Below are positions 7,028 through 13,944 of a DNA stretch of 64,000 nucleotides, piece by piece (positions within the stretch are counted from its first letter, which is position 1; every line of letters starts with the position of its first letter). The stretch comes from Actinomadura xylanilytica (GTDB taxonomy: Bacteria > Actinomycetota > Actinomycetes > Streptosporangiales > Streptosporangiaceae): contig NZ_JASNWE010000005.1 of assembly GCF_030283145.1 (NCBI RefSeq), positions 620,001-684,000 of the forward strand, read 5' to 3'. The notes below the pieces were generated by a model. It had not been told where the DNA came from. It saw only the letters and a list, made by a program, of their open reading frames with translations, and made no database searches. Made by a program: the position numbers and the translations under genes.

Positions 7028-9082
7028 ATGTCCACCGACTTGTTCGGCTTGCGCGTCCTCGATCTCGACCACGAGCGGCGGCGCGTGCGCTTCCGGGTGT
7101 TCGTCGTCTACTACGAGCCGTCCTGGGGAACGGGCGACCTGCTGCCGAACGACCCGAGCTTCTTCTTCCGCGCCCTGTGGGAGGGCGCCCAGGACTCCCA
7201 CGAGCGGGAGCGGCTGACCGACCTGATCGGCTGGCGCGAGCTGCTCGACGAAGAGTGGGTCGACCGCCACACCCACCGCTTCGTCTCGCACGTCGAACGC
7301 CTGGCCACCCGCAACCACCCCGTCGACGACGACGCCTTCGAAAGCCTGGCGATGTTCTACTACGAGCGCGACGGAGGCTGGCAGGACGAGCATCTGCTCG
7401 CCCAGGGCGACTACGACGTCCAGGTCACCGACTCCCGCTGGATGGCCACGCTGCGTCCCGGCCAGAGCTGGGGCACCACGTTCTACCCGTCCAACGCCGC
7501 GCCCCCGCCCGAGAAGGCCGACGGCCTCGAGGCGGAGTACGCCGCGCTCGCCGCGGGCGGTGACACAGGCGCCGCGTTCGCCCTCGGCTGGCTCCGCCAG
7601 GACCGGGGCGACACCGAGGGCGCCGCCTTGGCCTACCGGCAGGCGGCCGGAACCGACGACCAAGGGGATCGGGCCAAGGCCCTCCTCTATCTCGCGGCCC
7701 TGCACGCCGGCCAGGACGACACGCACGCGGCCCGCGCCGCGTACGAGGACGCCCTCGCCTGCGAGGCCGTCTGGACGCAGAATCTGTACCGGTCCCACGC
7801 CGCCCTCGGCCTCGGCGCCCTCCTGCGGGCGAGCGGCGACGAAGACGGGGCCCAGGCCGCGTACGCGCTCGCCGAGGAGGCCGCCCAGGAGGCGCGCGGC
7901 CTCAGCCTGGTGCGGGAAGCCCGCCGGCTGGCCAATACGGAGACCTGGGTCGAGCGAACCTGCCGCGCCCTCCAGGAGACGGGCCGGGACGACGCCGAGC
8001 GGACGCTCGCCGACGCCTGCGGCTCAGCGGCGGCGGCCCGGTTCGGCGTGGCCCTGACGGAACGGGAGAACGACCGGGCCCGAACCGAGCTGGCAGGGCT
8101 CACCGACCCCGCCGAACTGGAGACCGCCGCCGCCATCGGGCTCGACCTCGCGGCCGTCCGGACGCGCGAGGACGACGACGCCGCCGTGAACGAGGCCATG
8201 CTGGCGGTCATGGCGACCGGCAGGCCCGCCGAGGGATACCGCCGCGCCCTCGCGGAAGGTCTCGTCGGCACCGTCTCGGGGCCCATGTCCAAGCCGGAGA
8301 AGGTCGTGTTCCACCTGCTCCGACTACTCAAGGACAGCGGCGACCTCGACGGCGTCACCCGGCTGGCGCAGACCGCGGAGCCGGCCCACCCGAGGGTCGC
8401 GGCGAGCGCCTTCCACTTCCTCGGCGTCACCGGCATCGAACGCGACGACCCGCAGCGGGCGGCCGGGTGGCTGCGCCGCGGGGCCGCGCTCACCGAGCCC
8501 GACGAGGACGCGGCGGCGGGCCCCGCCTACGACCTCGGCGTCGTCCTCGCCGGACAGGACGACCCGGACGGCGCCCGCGACGCGTTCGGCCAGGCGGAGA
8601 ACGGGTTCGTCTACCTGGGCGACAAGGCGCGGGCGGCGTGCCGCCTGGCAGAACTGCTGAACGGGCAGGGCGACCGGGCCGCGGCGTCCGCCGCCTGGAC
8701 GCGGGCGGCGTTCTGGCACGCACGGCTCGAACTCGGCTCGGACGAACACGCCGCATGGTCGATCCGCAAGCTCGGGGACCTGCTCGCCGAAGCGGGCGAG
8801 AGCACGCCGGCACGGCAGGCCCATCACCTGGCGGACGAGACCCAGGAATCGGACGTGGCACCCGCGGCCGGCGCGTGCGCCGCCTTCCACTACGCCAGGT
8901 GGATCCAGGCCGGGGGCCACCGGGAGCAGGCGCTCACGCTGCTGCGGGCGATCTCCGACGACTCCGGACCGTACGCGGTGAAGGCGGCGCGTGCCCTTCG
9001 CGCGGCCACCCGCGAGCCCGCCATCCCAGGTGCGGACGGTGCAGACGGCGACGCGCCGCGGGCGGCCGGCGGCCCCTCGTGA
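7028..9082 (+). CDS. Large tetratricopeptide-repeat protein of unknown function
   Basis: A 684-residue soluble protein. Residues 1-155 form a distinct N-terminal domain with many aromatic and acidic residues (for example VVYYEPSWGTGDLLPNDPSF) that I do not recognise. From about residue 160 on it is a chain of TPR/Sel1-like helical repeats: units such as GWLRQDRGDTEGAALAYRQA and LLYLAALHAGQDDTHAARAA recur with 33-38 residue spacing up to the C-terminus. No signal peptide or membrane segment. Such proteins usually hold protein partners; the acidic N-domain may be the effector part. Its stop codon directly abuts, with zero spacing, the stop of the convergent EF-hand gene. ATG at 7028 is the first start inside conserved-looking sequence; the longer upstream frame overlaps the MFS gene and is a shadow. 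Confidence 0.8.
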   Translation: MSTDLFGLRVLDLDHERRRVRFRVFVVYYEPSWGTGDLLPNDPSFFFRALWEGAQDSHERERLTDLIGWRELLDEEWVDRHTHRFVSHVERLATRNHPVDDDAFESLAMFYYERDGGWQDEHLLAQGDYDVQVTDSRWMATLRPGQSWGTTFYPSNAAPPPEKADGLEAEYAALAAGGDTGAAFALGWLRQDRGDTEGAALAYRQAAGTDDQGDRAKALLYLAALHAGQDDTHAARAAYEDALACEAVWTQNLYRSHAALGLGALLRASGDEDGAQAAYALAEEAAQEARGLSLVREARRLANTETWVERTCRALQETGRDDAERTLADACGSAAAARFGVALTERENDRARTELAGLTDPAELETAAAIGLDLAAVRTREDDDAAVNEAMLAVMATGRPAEGYRRALAEGLVGTVSGPMSKPEKVVFHLLRLLKDSGDLDGVTRLAQTAEPAHPRVAASAFHFLGVTGIERDDPQRAAGWLRRGAALTEPDEDAAAGPAYDLGVVLAGQDDPDGARDAFGQAENGFVYLGDKARAACRLAELLNGQGDRAAASAAWTRAAFWHARLELGSDEHAAWSIRKLGDLLAEAGESTPARQAHHLADETQESDVAPAAGACAAFHYARWIQAGGHREQALTLLRAISDDSGPYAVKAARALRAATREPAIPGADGADGDAPRAAGGPS

Positions 9083-9307
9083 TCAGCGCCGGGCGGGGAA
9101 GCGCGCCATCAGCGCCGCGAACTCCTCCAGCGACACCTTGCCGTCGTGGTTCTGGTCGGCCGCCACCACGACCTCGACGGCACGGGTGTCGGTGATCTCC
9201 TGCCCGAGCGCGCGCATCAGGTTCTTCAGCTCGGCCGTCGAGAGGTAGCCGTCGCCGTCGGCGTCCAGCAGCTCGAAGGTCGCCTTGTACTCGCTCACAT
9301 CGGCCAT
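9083..9307 (-). CDS. Small EF-hand calcium-binding protein
   Basis: A 74-residue protein composed almost entirely of one EF-hand pair. Loop 1 is DADGDGYLSTAE and loop 2 is DQNHDGKVSLEE; both have the canonical acidic residues at positions 1, 3, 5 and 12 (D/D/D/E and D/N/D/E), so both should bind calcium. Start at ATG 9307 gives a compact two-hand protein like those widely found in Streptomyces and relatives; longer starts add unrelated residues. It is divergent from the glycerophosphodiester phosphodiesterase gene and convergent with the TPR gene. Role likely calcium buffering or sensing. Confidence 0.9.
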   Translation of the reverse strand: MADVSEYKATFELLDADGDGYLSTAELKNLMRALGQEITDTRAVEVVVAADQNHDGKVSLEEFAALMARFPARR

Positions 9308-9386
9308 GCGGGCCGCCTCTCGGTCGCGGATCGTCGGGCGACAGGACGGTAGCACCGGTGCCCGCGACCGCGCGTCCGGCCCGATG

Positions 9387-9402
9387 CCTTGACATTGTAA
9401 GG
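9387..9402. promoter_or_regulatory. 16-bp imperfect palindrome CCTTGACATTGTAAGG
   Basis: Lies 47 bases before the GDPD start and in the divergent spacer to the EF-hand gene. Near-identical 16-mers occur at 905-920 (centre AATG) and 46236-46251 (centre GCTG), the latter again just upstream of a gene start. The outer CCTT/AAGG and TGACA/TGTAA halves resemble TetR-type operators, though it also contains TTGACA. Confidence 0.4.
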
Positions 9403-9449
9403 TCGAGCCTGGAGTGCCGGAGCGCCCGGTGGCGGCCATAATCGGGTGA

Positions 9450-10247
9450 GTGCCGCGCTCGTACGAATTCCTCGATCACCCCGGGCCGATCCCGTTCGCC
9501 CACCGAGGCGGCGCAGTCGGCCGTCCCGAGAACTCCATGGCCGCCTTCCAGCGCGCCGCCGACCTCGGCTACCGCTACCTGGAGACCGACGTCCACGCGA
9601 CCGCCGACGGCGTCGTGGTCGCCTTCCACGACCGCACCCTCGACCGGGTGACCGACCGCACCGGCGTCATCGGCCGGCTCCCCTACACCGAGGTCGCCAA
9701 GGCCCGCATCGGGGGCGCCGAGCCCGTCCCCCGGCTGGAGGAGATCCTCGGATCCTGGCCGCGCGCGCGGGTCAACATCGACCTGAAGGACCCCGGCGTG
9801 ATCGGCCCGCTCGCCCGGACGCTGCACCGCGCCGGCGCCTGGCACCGGGTGTGCATCACCTCGTTCTCGACCCGCCGGCTCGCCCGGATGCGCGCCCGGC
9901 TGCCGCTGTTCACCGACCAGGACGTGTGCACCGCCCTCGGCCCGCGCGGCGTGATGGCGCTGCGCGCCAAGTCCTACGGCGGCCCCACCGCCAAGCTGGT
10001 GCGGCTCGCGGCCACCGGCGTGGCGTGCGCGCAGGTCCCCTACGGGCTGGGCCCGCTCCCCTTCGTCACCGAGGCGTTCATCGCCCAGGCCCACGAACTC
10101 GGCCTCAGGGTGCACGCCTGGACGGTCAACGACGCCGCCGAGATGGGCCGGCTCCTGGACCTCGGGATCGACGGGATCATGACCGACGAGCTGGTCACCC
10201 TGCGCCATGTCATGGCCGCGCGCGGCCTGTGGCACCGCACCGGCTGA
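9450..10247 (+). CDS. Glycerophosphodiester phosphodiesterase
   Basis: A 265-residue GDPD-family TIM-barrel enzyme that hydrolyses glycerophosphodiesters to glycerol-3-phosphate and an alcohol. The metal and catalytic residues are visible: FAHRGG with the first His (residue 18) and Arg, then P-E-N-S, the ETDVHATADG acid pair, and AFHDRTLDRVT with the second His. A C-terminal HAWTVND and DGIMTDEL complete the signature. No signal peptide, so it is cytoplasmic. GTG at 9450 gives the usual family length. A 16-bp operator-like palindrome lies upstream. Confidence 0.92.
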   Translation: MPRSYEFLDHPGPIPFAHRGGAVGRPENSMAAFQRAADLGYRYLETDVHATADGVVVAFHDRTLDRVTDRTGVIGRLPYTEVAKARIGGAEPVPRLEEILGSWPRARVNIDLKDPGVIGPLARTLHRAGAWHRVCITSFSTRRLARMRARLPLFTDQDVCTALGPRGVMALRAKSYGGPTAKLVRLAATGVACAQVPYGLGPLPFVTEAFIAQAHELGLRVHAWTVNDAAEMGRLLDLGIDGIMTDELVTLRHVMAARGLWHRTG

Positions 10248-10306
10248 GAGCGCCGGGCAACGCCGGACGGGACCGGCCGGTCAGCCGGTGCGGTGCCGCC
10301 GCGCGC

Positions 10307-10606
10307 TCAGGGGCCGAAGCCGGGCGGACGGGGCGGGCCGGGCGGGCGGTACTCGGCCGCGATGCCCAGCGGCGCCGGCCCCGGCCCCGGCCGCTCGGCC
10401 TGCGGCGCGGCCGTGCCCGTCCGGGTCAGATCGGCGCGCTGGGCCCGTAGGCTCTCAAGAAGCTCCAGGTCTTCGGCCGACACCAGGGCCGCCATCGGCT
10501 TGCCGCGCCGTGTGAGCACGACCGGCTCACCCGTGTAGGCGACCCGGTTGACCAGGTCGGCGAACTGGGCTCGAGCTTCCGTTACCGGAACATCCACGGG
10601 ATTCAT
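10307..10606 (-). CDS. Phd/YefM-family antitoxin, solitary
   Basis: A 99-residue protein whose first 50 residues are a Phd/YefM DNA-binding antitoxin fold: VPVTEARAQFADLVNRVAYTGEPVVLTRRGKPMAALVSAEDL. The tail (about residues 60-99) is proline/glycine rich and disordered, rather than the usual short toxin-binding helix. No RelE, Doc or PIN-type toxin gene is next to it, and the downstream neighbour is convergent GDPD. It is divergent from clpP1; as Phd-type antitoxins are Clp substrates this adjacency is notable but common in actinobacterial genomes. Probably an orphan regulator. Confidence 0.82.
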   Translation of the reverse strand: MNPVDVPVTEARAQFADLVNRVAYTGEPVVLTRRGKPMAALVSAEDLELLESLRAQRADLTRTGTAAPQAERPGPGPAPLGIAAEYRPPGPPRPPGFGP

Positions 10607-10643
10607 CGTATAGCGAACCGGCTTGGTGCCGACCCCCGTGAGA

Positions 10644-10658
10644 TGTACGGTCTGTACA
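10644..10658. promoter_or_regulatory. Inverted repeat TGTAC-N5-GTACA before clpP1
   Basis: Perfect 5-bp arms 10644-10648 and 10654-10658, 20 bases before the clpP1 start and between it and the divergent antitoxin gene. Its position over the expected promoter/leader suggests an operator; the protein that binds it is unknown. A ClgR-type box is not obvious. Confidence 0.4.
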
Positions 10659-10678
10659 GATCATCTTTGGGAGGGCTC

Positions 10679-11323
10679 ATGCGCACATCACCGGAACCGG
10701 GGTTCACCCCGCAACGGCCGGAGACCTACGTCGGACGGTCGCGGGCACAGGCCGCCGAGATCCCGCAGCTCGCGCAGGCGGCGCTGTTCGAACGGCTGCT
10801 CGCGCAGCGGATCGTGTTCCTCGGCCAGGAGATCGACGACGGGGTGGCCAACCAGATCAACGCCCAGCTCCTGCTGCTGGCCGCCCAGGACTCCCGGCGG
10901 GACATCACGATCTACATCAACTCCCCCGGCGGCGTGGTCGACGCCGGGATGGCGATCTACGACATGATGCAGTTCGTCCCGAACGACATCTCCACCGTCG
11001 CGATGGGCATGGCCGCCTCGATGGGGCAGACCCTGCTGTGCGCCGGGGCGGCCGGCAAGCGCTACGCGCTCCGGAACGCGCGGGTGATGATGCACCAGCC
11101 GCACGGCGGCATCGGCGGCACCGCCTCCGACATCAAGATCCAGGCCGAGCAGTCGCTGTACCTCAAGCGGACGCTGGCCGAGCGGACCGCCTTCCACACC
11201 GGGCAGCCGCTCGAGCGGATCGAGGCCGACAGCGACCGGGACCGCTGGTTCACCGCCGAGCAGGCCCGCGAGTACGGCATGGTCGACCACGTCATCGACA
11301 ACACCGACCGGGTGGGCTCCTGA
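10679..11323 (+). CDS. clpP: ATP-dependent Clp protease proteolytic subunit 1
   Basis: A 214-residue ClpP serine protease. Catalytic triad residues are Ser114 (GMAASMGQ), His139 (VMMHQPHGG) and Asp188 (in DSDRDRWF); INSPGG forms the oxyanion region. ATG at 10679 has GGGAGG at 10669-10674. It overlaps the second clpP by one base (TGATG), the standard actinobacterial clpP1P2 arrangement in which the two heptamers form one mixed tetradecamer that works with ClpX or ClpC. No clpX follows, so this may be the secondary (clpP3P4-like) pair rather than the clpX-linked operon. Confidence 0.93.
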   Translation: MRTSPEPGFTPQRPETYVGRSRAQAAEIPQLAQAALFERLLAQRIVFLGQEIDDGVANQINAQLLLLAAQDSRRDITIYINSPGGVVDAGMAIYDMMQFVPNDISTVAMGMAASMGQTLLCAGAAGKRYALRNARVMMHQPHGGIGGTASDIKIQAEQSLYLKRTLAERTAFHTGQPLERIEADSDRDRWFTAEQAREYGMVDHVIDNTDRVGS

Positions 11324-11928
11324 TGGGCCCGAGCGCCGAGAGCCGCTACATCCTGCCCTCCTTCGTCGAGCGGACCTCGTACGGGACCAAGGAGAGCACG
11401 CCGTACAACAAGCTGTTCGAGGACCGCATCGTGTTCCTCGGCACGCCGGTCGACGACACCAGCGCCAACGACATCACCGTGCAGCTCCTGGCACTGGAGG
11501 GAATGGACCCCGACCGGCCCATCTACCTCTACATCAACTCGCCGGGCGGCTCCTTCACGGCGATGATGGCCATCCTCGACACGATGCAGTACATCAAGCC
11601 GGAGGTCGAGACCACCTGCGTCGGGCAGGCCGCCTCGGCCGCGGCGATCCTGCTGGCCGCCGGGAAGCCCGGCACCCGGGCCGCGCTGGCCAACGCGCGG
11701 ATCCTGCTGCACGAGCCGGCCGTCGGGACCTCCCGCGGGCAGTCCAGCGACCTGGAGATCCAGGCGCGGGAGATCCTGCGGCTCCGCGCCGAGATGGAGT
11801 CGATCCTGGCGGAGGCGACCGGCCGCGATCCCGAGACGGTCCGCCGCGACCTGGATCGCGAGCGGTACTTCACCGCCGAGGAGGCGCGCGAGTACGGGCT
11901 GATCGACGAGGTGCTCACCAGCCGCTAG
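11323..11928 (+). CDS. clpP: ATP-dependent Clp protease proteolytic subunit 2
   Basis: A 201-residue ClpP paralogue. The triad is Ser105 (GQAASAAA), His130 (ILLHEPA) and the Asp of LDRERYF; YINSPGGS is conserved. The N-terminus (SRYILPSFVERTSYGTKES) is typical of the second subunit in actinobacterial pairs. Start overlaps the stop of the first subunit, so equal expression is likely. Downstream a 9-bp GC hairpin ends the unit. Confidence 0.93.
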   Translation: MGPSAESRYILPSFVERTSYGTKESTPYNKLFEDRIVFLGTPVDDTSANDITVQLLALEGMDPDRPIYLYINSPGGSFTAMMAILDTMQYIKPEVETTCVGQAASAAAILLAAGKPGTRAALANARILLHEPAVGTSRGQSSDLEIQAREILRLRAEMESILAEATGRDPETVRRDLDRERYFTAEEAREYGLIDEVLTSR

Positions 11929-11934
11929 CCGGGA

Positions 11935-11961
11935 CGGCGCCGGAGATTTCCGCCGGCGCCG
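11935..11961 (+). terminator. GC-rich hairpin after clpP pair
   Basis: Arms CGGCGCCGG (11935-11943) and CCGGCGCCG (11953-11961) with a 9-base loop, seven bases after the second clpP stop. No T-run follows, as is usual for actinobacterial terminators. Confidence 0.55.
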
Positions 11962-12003
11962 GGCGGGAGGCCGCAAAGAGCAGGGTTGGATCAGGCCCCG
12001 GGC

Positions 12004-12030
12004 GGGAATCTTGAGACGGGATCCAGCGTT
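12004..12030 (+). promoter_or_regulatory. SigR/SigH-type promoter of rbpA
   Basis: GGGAAT at 12004-12009 and GTT at 12028-12030 are separated by exactly 18 bases, the consensus GGAAT-N18-GTT of the oxidative/thiol-stress sigma factor SigR of Streptomyces. The rbpA gene is a known SigR target there. Start of translation is about 42 bases downstream. Confidence 0.8.
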
Positions 12031-12045
12031 GGTCTGGACAAGACC
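12030..12045. promoter_or_regulatory. Dyad TGGTCTGGACAAGACC in rbpA leader
   Basis: GGTCT-N5-AGACC inverted repeat overlapping the expected transcription start. It matches 28328-28343 upstream of kamA at 13 of 16 positions, and resembles GntR/DasR-type operators (TGGTCTA-x-AC). Binding protein unknown. Confidence 0.35.
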
Positions 12046-12071
12046 TCAAGCCGTCTGGGAGGCACTTGACG

Positions 12072-12416
12072 ATGGCCGAGCGCGCACTTCGCGGCACCCG
12101 ACTCGGAGCGACGAGCTACGAGAACGATCGCAACACCGATCTGGCCCCTCGGCAAGAGGTGGACTACACCTGCACCAAGGGCCACCGGTTCACCGTGACG
12201 CTCGCAGCCGAGGCCGAGGTGCCCATGACCTGGGAATGCCGTAGCTGCGGCGCCACCGCCCTGCGGGTCGACGGCGAGCTCCCCCAGACCAAGAAGGGGA
12301 AGCAGCCGCGCACCCACTGGGACATGCTCATGGAGCGCCGGACGCTCGAGGACCTCGAGGAGGTCCTGGCCGAGCGCCTGGCGATCCTGCGGGCGGGACG
12401 CAGAAGGACCGCCTGA
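12072..12416 (+). CDS. rbpA: RNA polymerase-binding protein RbpA
   Basis: A 114-residue actinobacteria-specific transcription factor that binds RNA polymerase and the principal sigma factor and stabilises the open promoter complex. The family blocks are all present: MAERALRGTRLGATSYE, then the zinc-type core C-T-K-G-H-R-F with CRSCG (Cys residues at about 35, 56 and 59), and the C-terminal sigma-interaction helix TKKGKQPRTHWDMLMERRT. ATG at 12072 follows GGGAGG; an in-frame TTG two codons earlier is less likely. A SigR-type promoter and a dyad lie upstream and a strong hairpin terminator downstream. Confidence 0.96.
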   Translation: MAERALRGTRLGATSYENDRNTDLAPRQEVDYTCTKGHRFTVTLAAEAEVPMTWECRSCGATALRVDGELPQTKKGKQPRTHWDMLMERRTLEDLEEVLAERLAILRAGRRRTA

Positions 12417-12450
12417 CCGATCGAACGACGTATCGCACCGGCAATGCGTC

Positions 12451-12491
12451 GGAAGGGGCTCGTGCCGCCATCGGCGGCACGAGCCCCTTCC
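12451..12491. terminator. Bidirectional hairpin terminator between rbpA and fxsA
   Basis: Perfect 19-bp arms 12451-12469 and 12473-12491 around a 3-base ATC loop (GGAAGGGGCTCG start), followed by a pyrimidine-rich stretch. It separates convergent rbpA and fxsA. Confidence 0.9.
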
Positions 12492-12529
12492 GCTTCTTCC
12501 GCTTCGGTGGCCCCGGCGGGCCTCGGTGA

Positions 12530-13066
12530 TCAGTCCTGGGAGGGGCGGTCGTCGTCGTGGACGACCTCGCCGCGCACGACCGGGCCCCTGGGCACGCTCG
12601 CCCCGCCGTCGGCGTCAGAGCGACCTCTCGGCCTCGCGGGCCCGAACCCGCCGTCGGTCGTGCCGGGCGGGAACATCATCGCGCCGCGCGCCTCGGCGGC
12701 CCGCATCCGCCGCTCGGCGAAGCGGGCCAGCGGCCGGCGGACGAGCGGGCGGGTGAACGGCAGCACGAACAGCAGCCCGACCACGTCGGTGACGAAGCCC
12801 GGGACGGCGATGAGCACGCCGCCCGCCAGCACCAGCGCCGCGTCGGCGAGCCGGCGGTCGGTCATCGCCCCGCGCCGGAGCGCGTCCTGGAGGGCCCGCC
12901 AGGCGCGCCGCCCCTCACGCCGGACGATCCAGGCGCCCACGGCGGCACCGGCGAGCAGGAGCAGGACGGTCCACCAGCCGCCGATCGCCTGCCCCACCTG
13001 GATGATCACGTAGATCTCCAGGGCCGGCATCAGCAGGAACGCCAGGACCAGCACGAGCGGCAGCAT
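12530..13066 (-). CDS. fxsA: FxsA-family cytoplasmic membrane protein
   Basis: A 178-residue membrane protein of the FxsA family, whose E. coli member protects against phage T7 exclusion by F plasmid; its cellular role in actinobacteria is unknown. Helices at about residues 2-20 (LVLVLAFLLMPALEIYVII), 28-45 and 75-100 (LVLAGGVLIAVPGFVTDVVG) carry the family hallmarks G-W-W-T and PGFVTD. The C-terminal 70 residues are hydrophilic and disordered. ATG at 13066 (MLPLVLV) is chosen since the family begins directly with the first helix; the 14-residue extension is not conserved. Confidence 0.9.
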   Translation of the reverse strand: MLPLVLVLAFLLMPALEIYVIIQVGQAIGGWWTVLLLLAGAAVGAWIVRREGRRAWRALQDALRRGAMTDRRLADAALVLAGGVLIAVPGFVTDVVGLLFVLPFTRPLVRRPLARFAERRMRAAEARGAMMFPPGTTDGGFGPARPRGRSDADGGASVPRGPVVRGEVVHDDDRPSQD

Positions 13067-13192
13067 GACTCCATCTTCGCTAGGCGGTGGTGCCTCTAGC
13101 TTGGACAACGCCGCCGGGCCTCCGATCGTTTCCCCAGATCGGGGACGGACCGAAGAAACCGGCGGCGGCCCCGGATACGGGCGGGGGCGCGG

Positions 13193-13939
13193 TCAGCGGC
13201 GGGAGCGGAGCCTGCCGACCCGGTCGGCCATCCCCCACTGGGTCACCCGCCACATGGCCTCGGCCACGATGTCGCGGCTCATCTTGCTGCTGCCGTGGGT
13301 GCGGTCGACGAAGGTGATGGGGACCTCGACGACCTTCAGGCCCTGCCGCAGCGCGCGCAGCGCCAGGTCGATCTGGAAGCAGTACCCGCGCGAGTCGACC
13401 CCGTCGAGGCCGAGCTTCTCCAGAGTCGCGGCCCGGAACGCGCGGTAGCCGCCGGTGGCGTCGTGCAGCGGGACGCCCAGCACCATCCGCGTGTAGGTGT
13501 TGGCGCCGCGCGAGAGCACCTCCCGCGACTTGGGCCAGTTGCGGACCTTGCCGCCGGGCACCCAGCGGGCGCCGATCACCAGGTCGGCGTCCTCCAGCGC
13601 GGCGAGCAGCCGCGGGAGCTCCTCGGGCTGGTGCGAGCCGTCGGCGTCCATCTCGACCATGACGTCGTAGCCGTGCTCGGCGGCCCAGCGGAACCCAGCG
13701 ATGTAGGCGGTGCCGAGGCCGTTCTTGCCGGTGCGGTGCAGCACCTTGACCTGCTCGTCGTCCGCGGCGAGCGCGTCGGCCAGGTCGCCGGTGCCGTCGG
13801 GGCTGGCATCGTCCACGACCAGCACGTCCACGGGGGGCGCCGCGGCCCGGACCCTGCGGGTGATGCGCTCGATGTTGTCCCGCTCGTTGTAGGTCGGGAT
13901 GATCACGAGCACCCGGCCGAGGTCGGCTGGGATCTCCAT
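13193..13939 (-). CDS. ppm1: Polyprenol-phosphate mannose synthase (GT2)
   Basis: A 248-residue GT-A glycosyltransferase that transfers mannose from GDP-mannose to polyprenyl phosphate, giving the donor for periplasmic mannosylation of proteins and lipoglycans. Motifs: VIIPTYNERDNI near the N-terminus, VDDASPDGT, the DxD-like MVEMDADGSHQP, and the acceptor-side signature TGGYRAFRA and THGSSKMSRDI. No C-terminal membrane domain. It starts five bases after the lnt stop, so it is in one operon with lnt; in mycobacteria the two are fused as one protein (Ppm1 plus Lnt domain), here they are separate. Confidence 0.93.
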   Translation of the reverse strand: MEIPADLGRVLVIIPTYNERDNIERITRRVRAAAPPVDVLVVDDASPDGTGDLADALAADDEQVKVLHRTGKNGLGTAYIAGFRWAAEHGYDVMVEMDADGSHQPEELPRLLAALEDADLVIGARWVPGGKVRNWPKSREVLSRGANTYTRMVLGVPLHDATGGYRAFRAATLEKLGLDGVDSRGYCFQIDLALRALRQGLKVVEVPITFVDRTHGSSKMSRDIVAEAMWRVTQWGMADRVGRLRSRR

Positions 13940-13944
13940 CGGTG

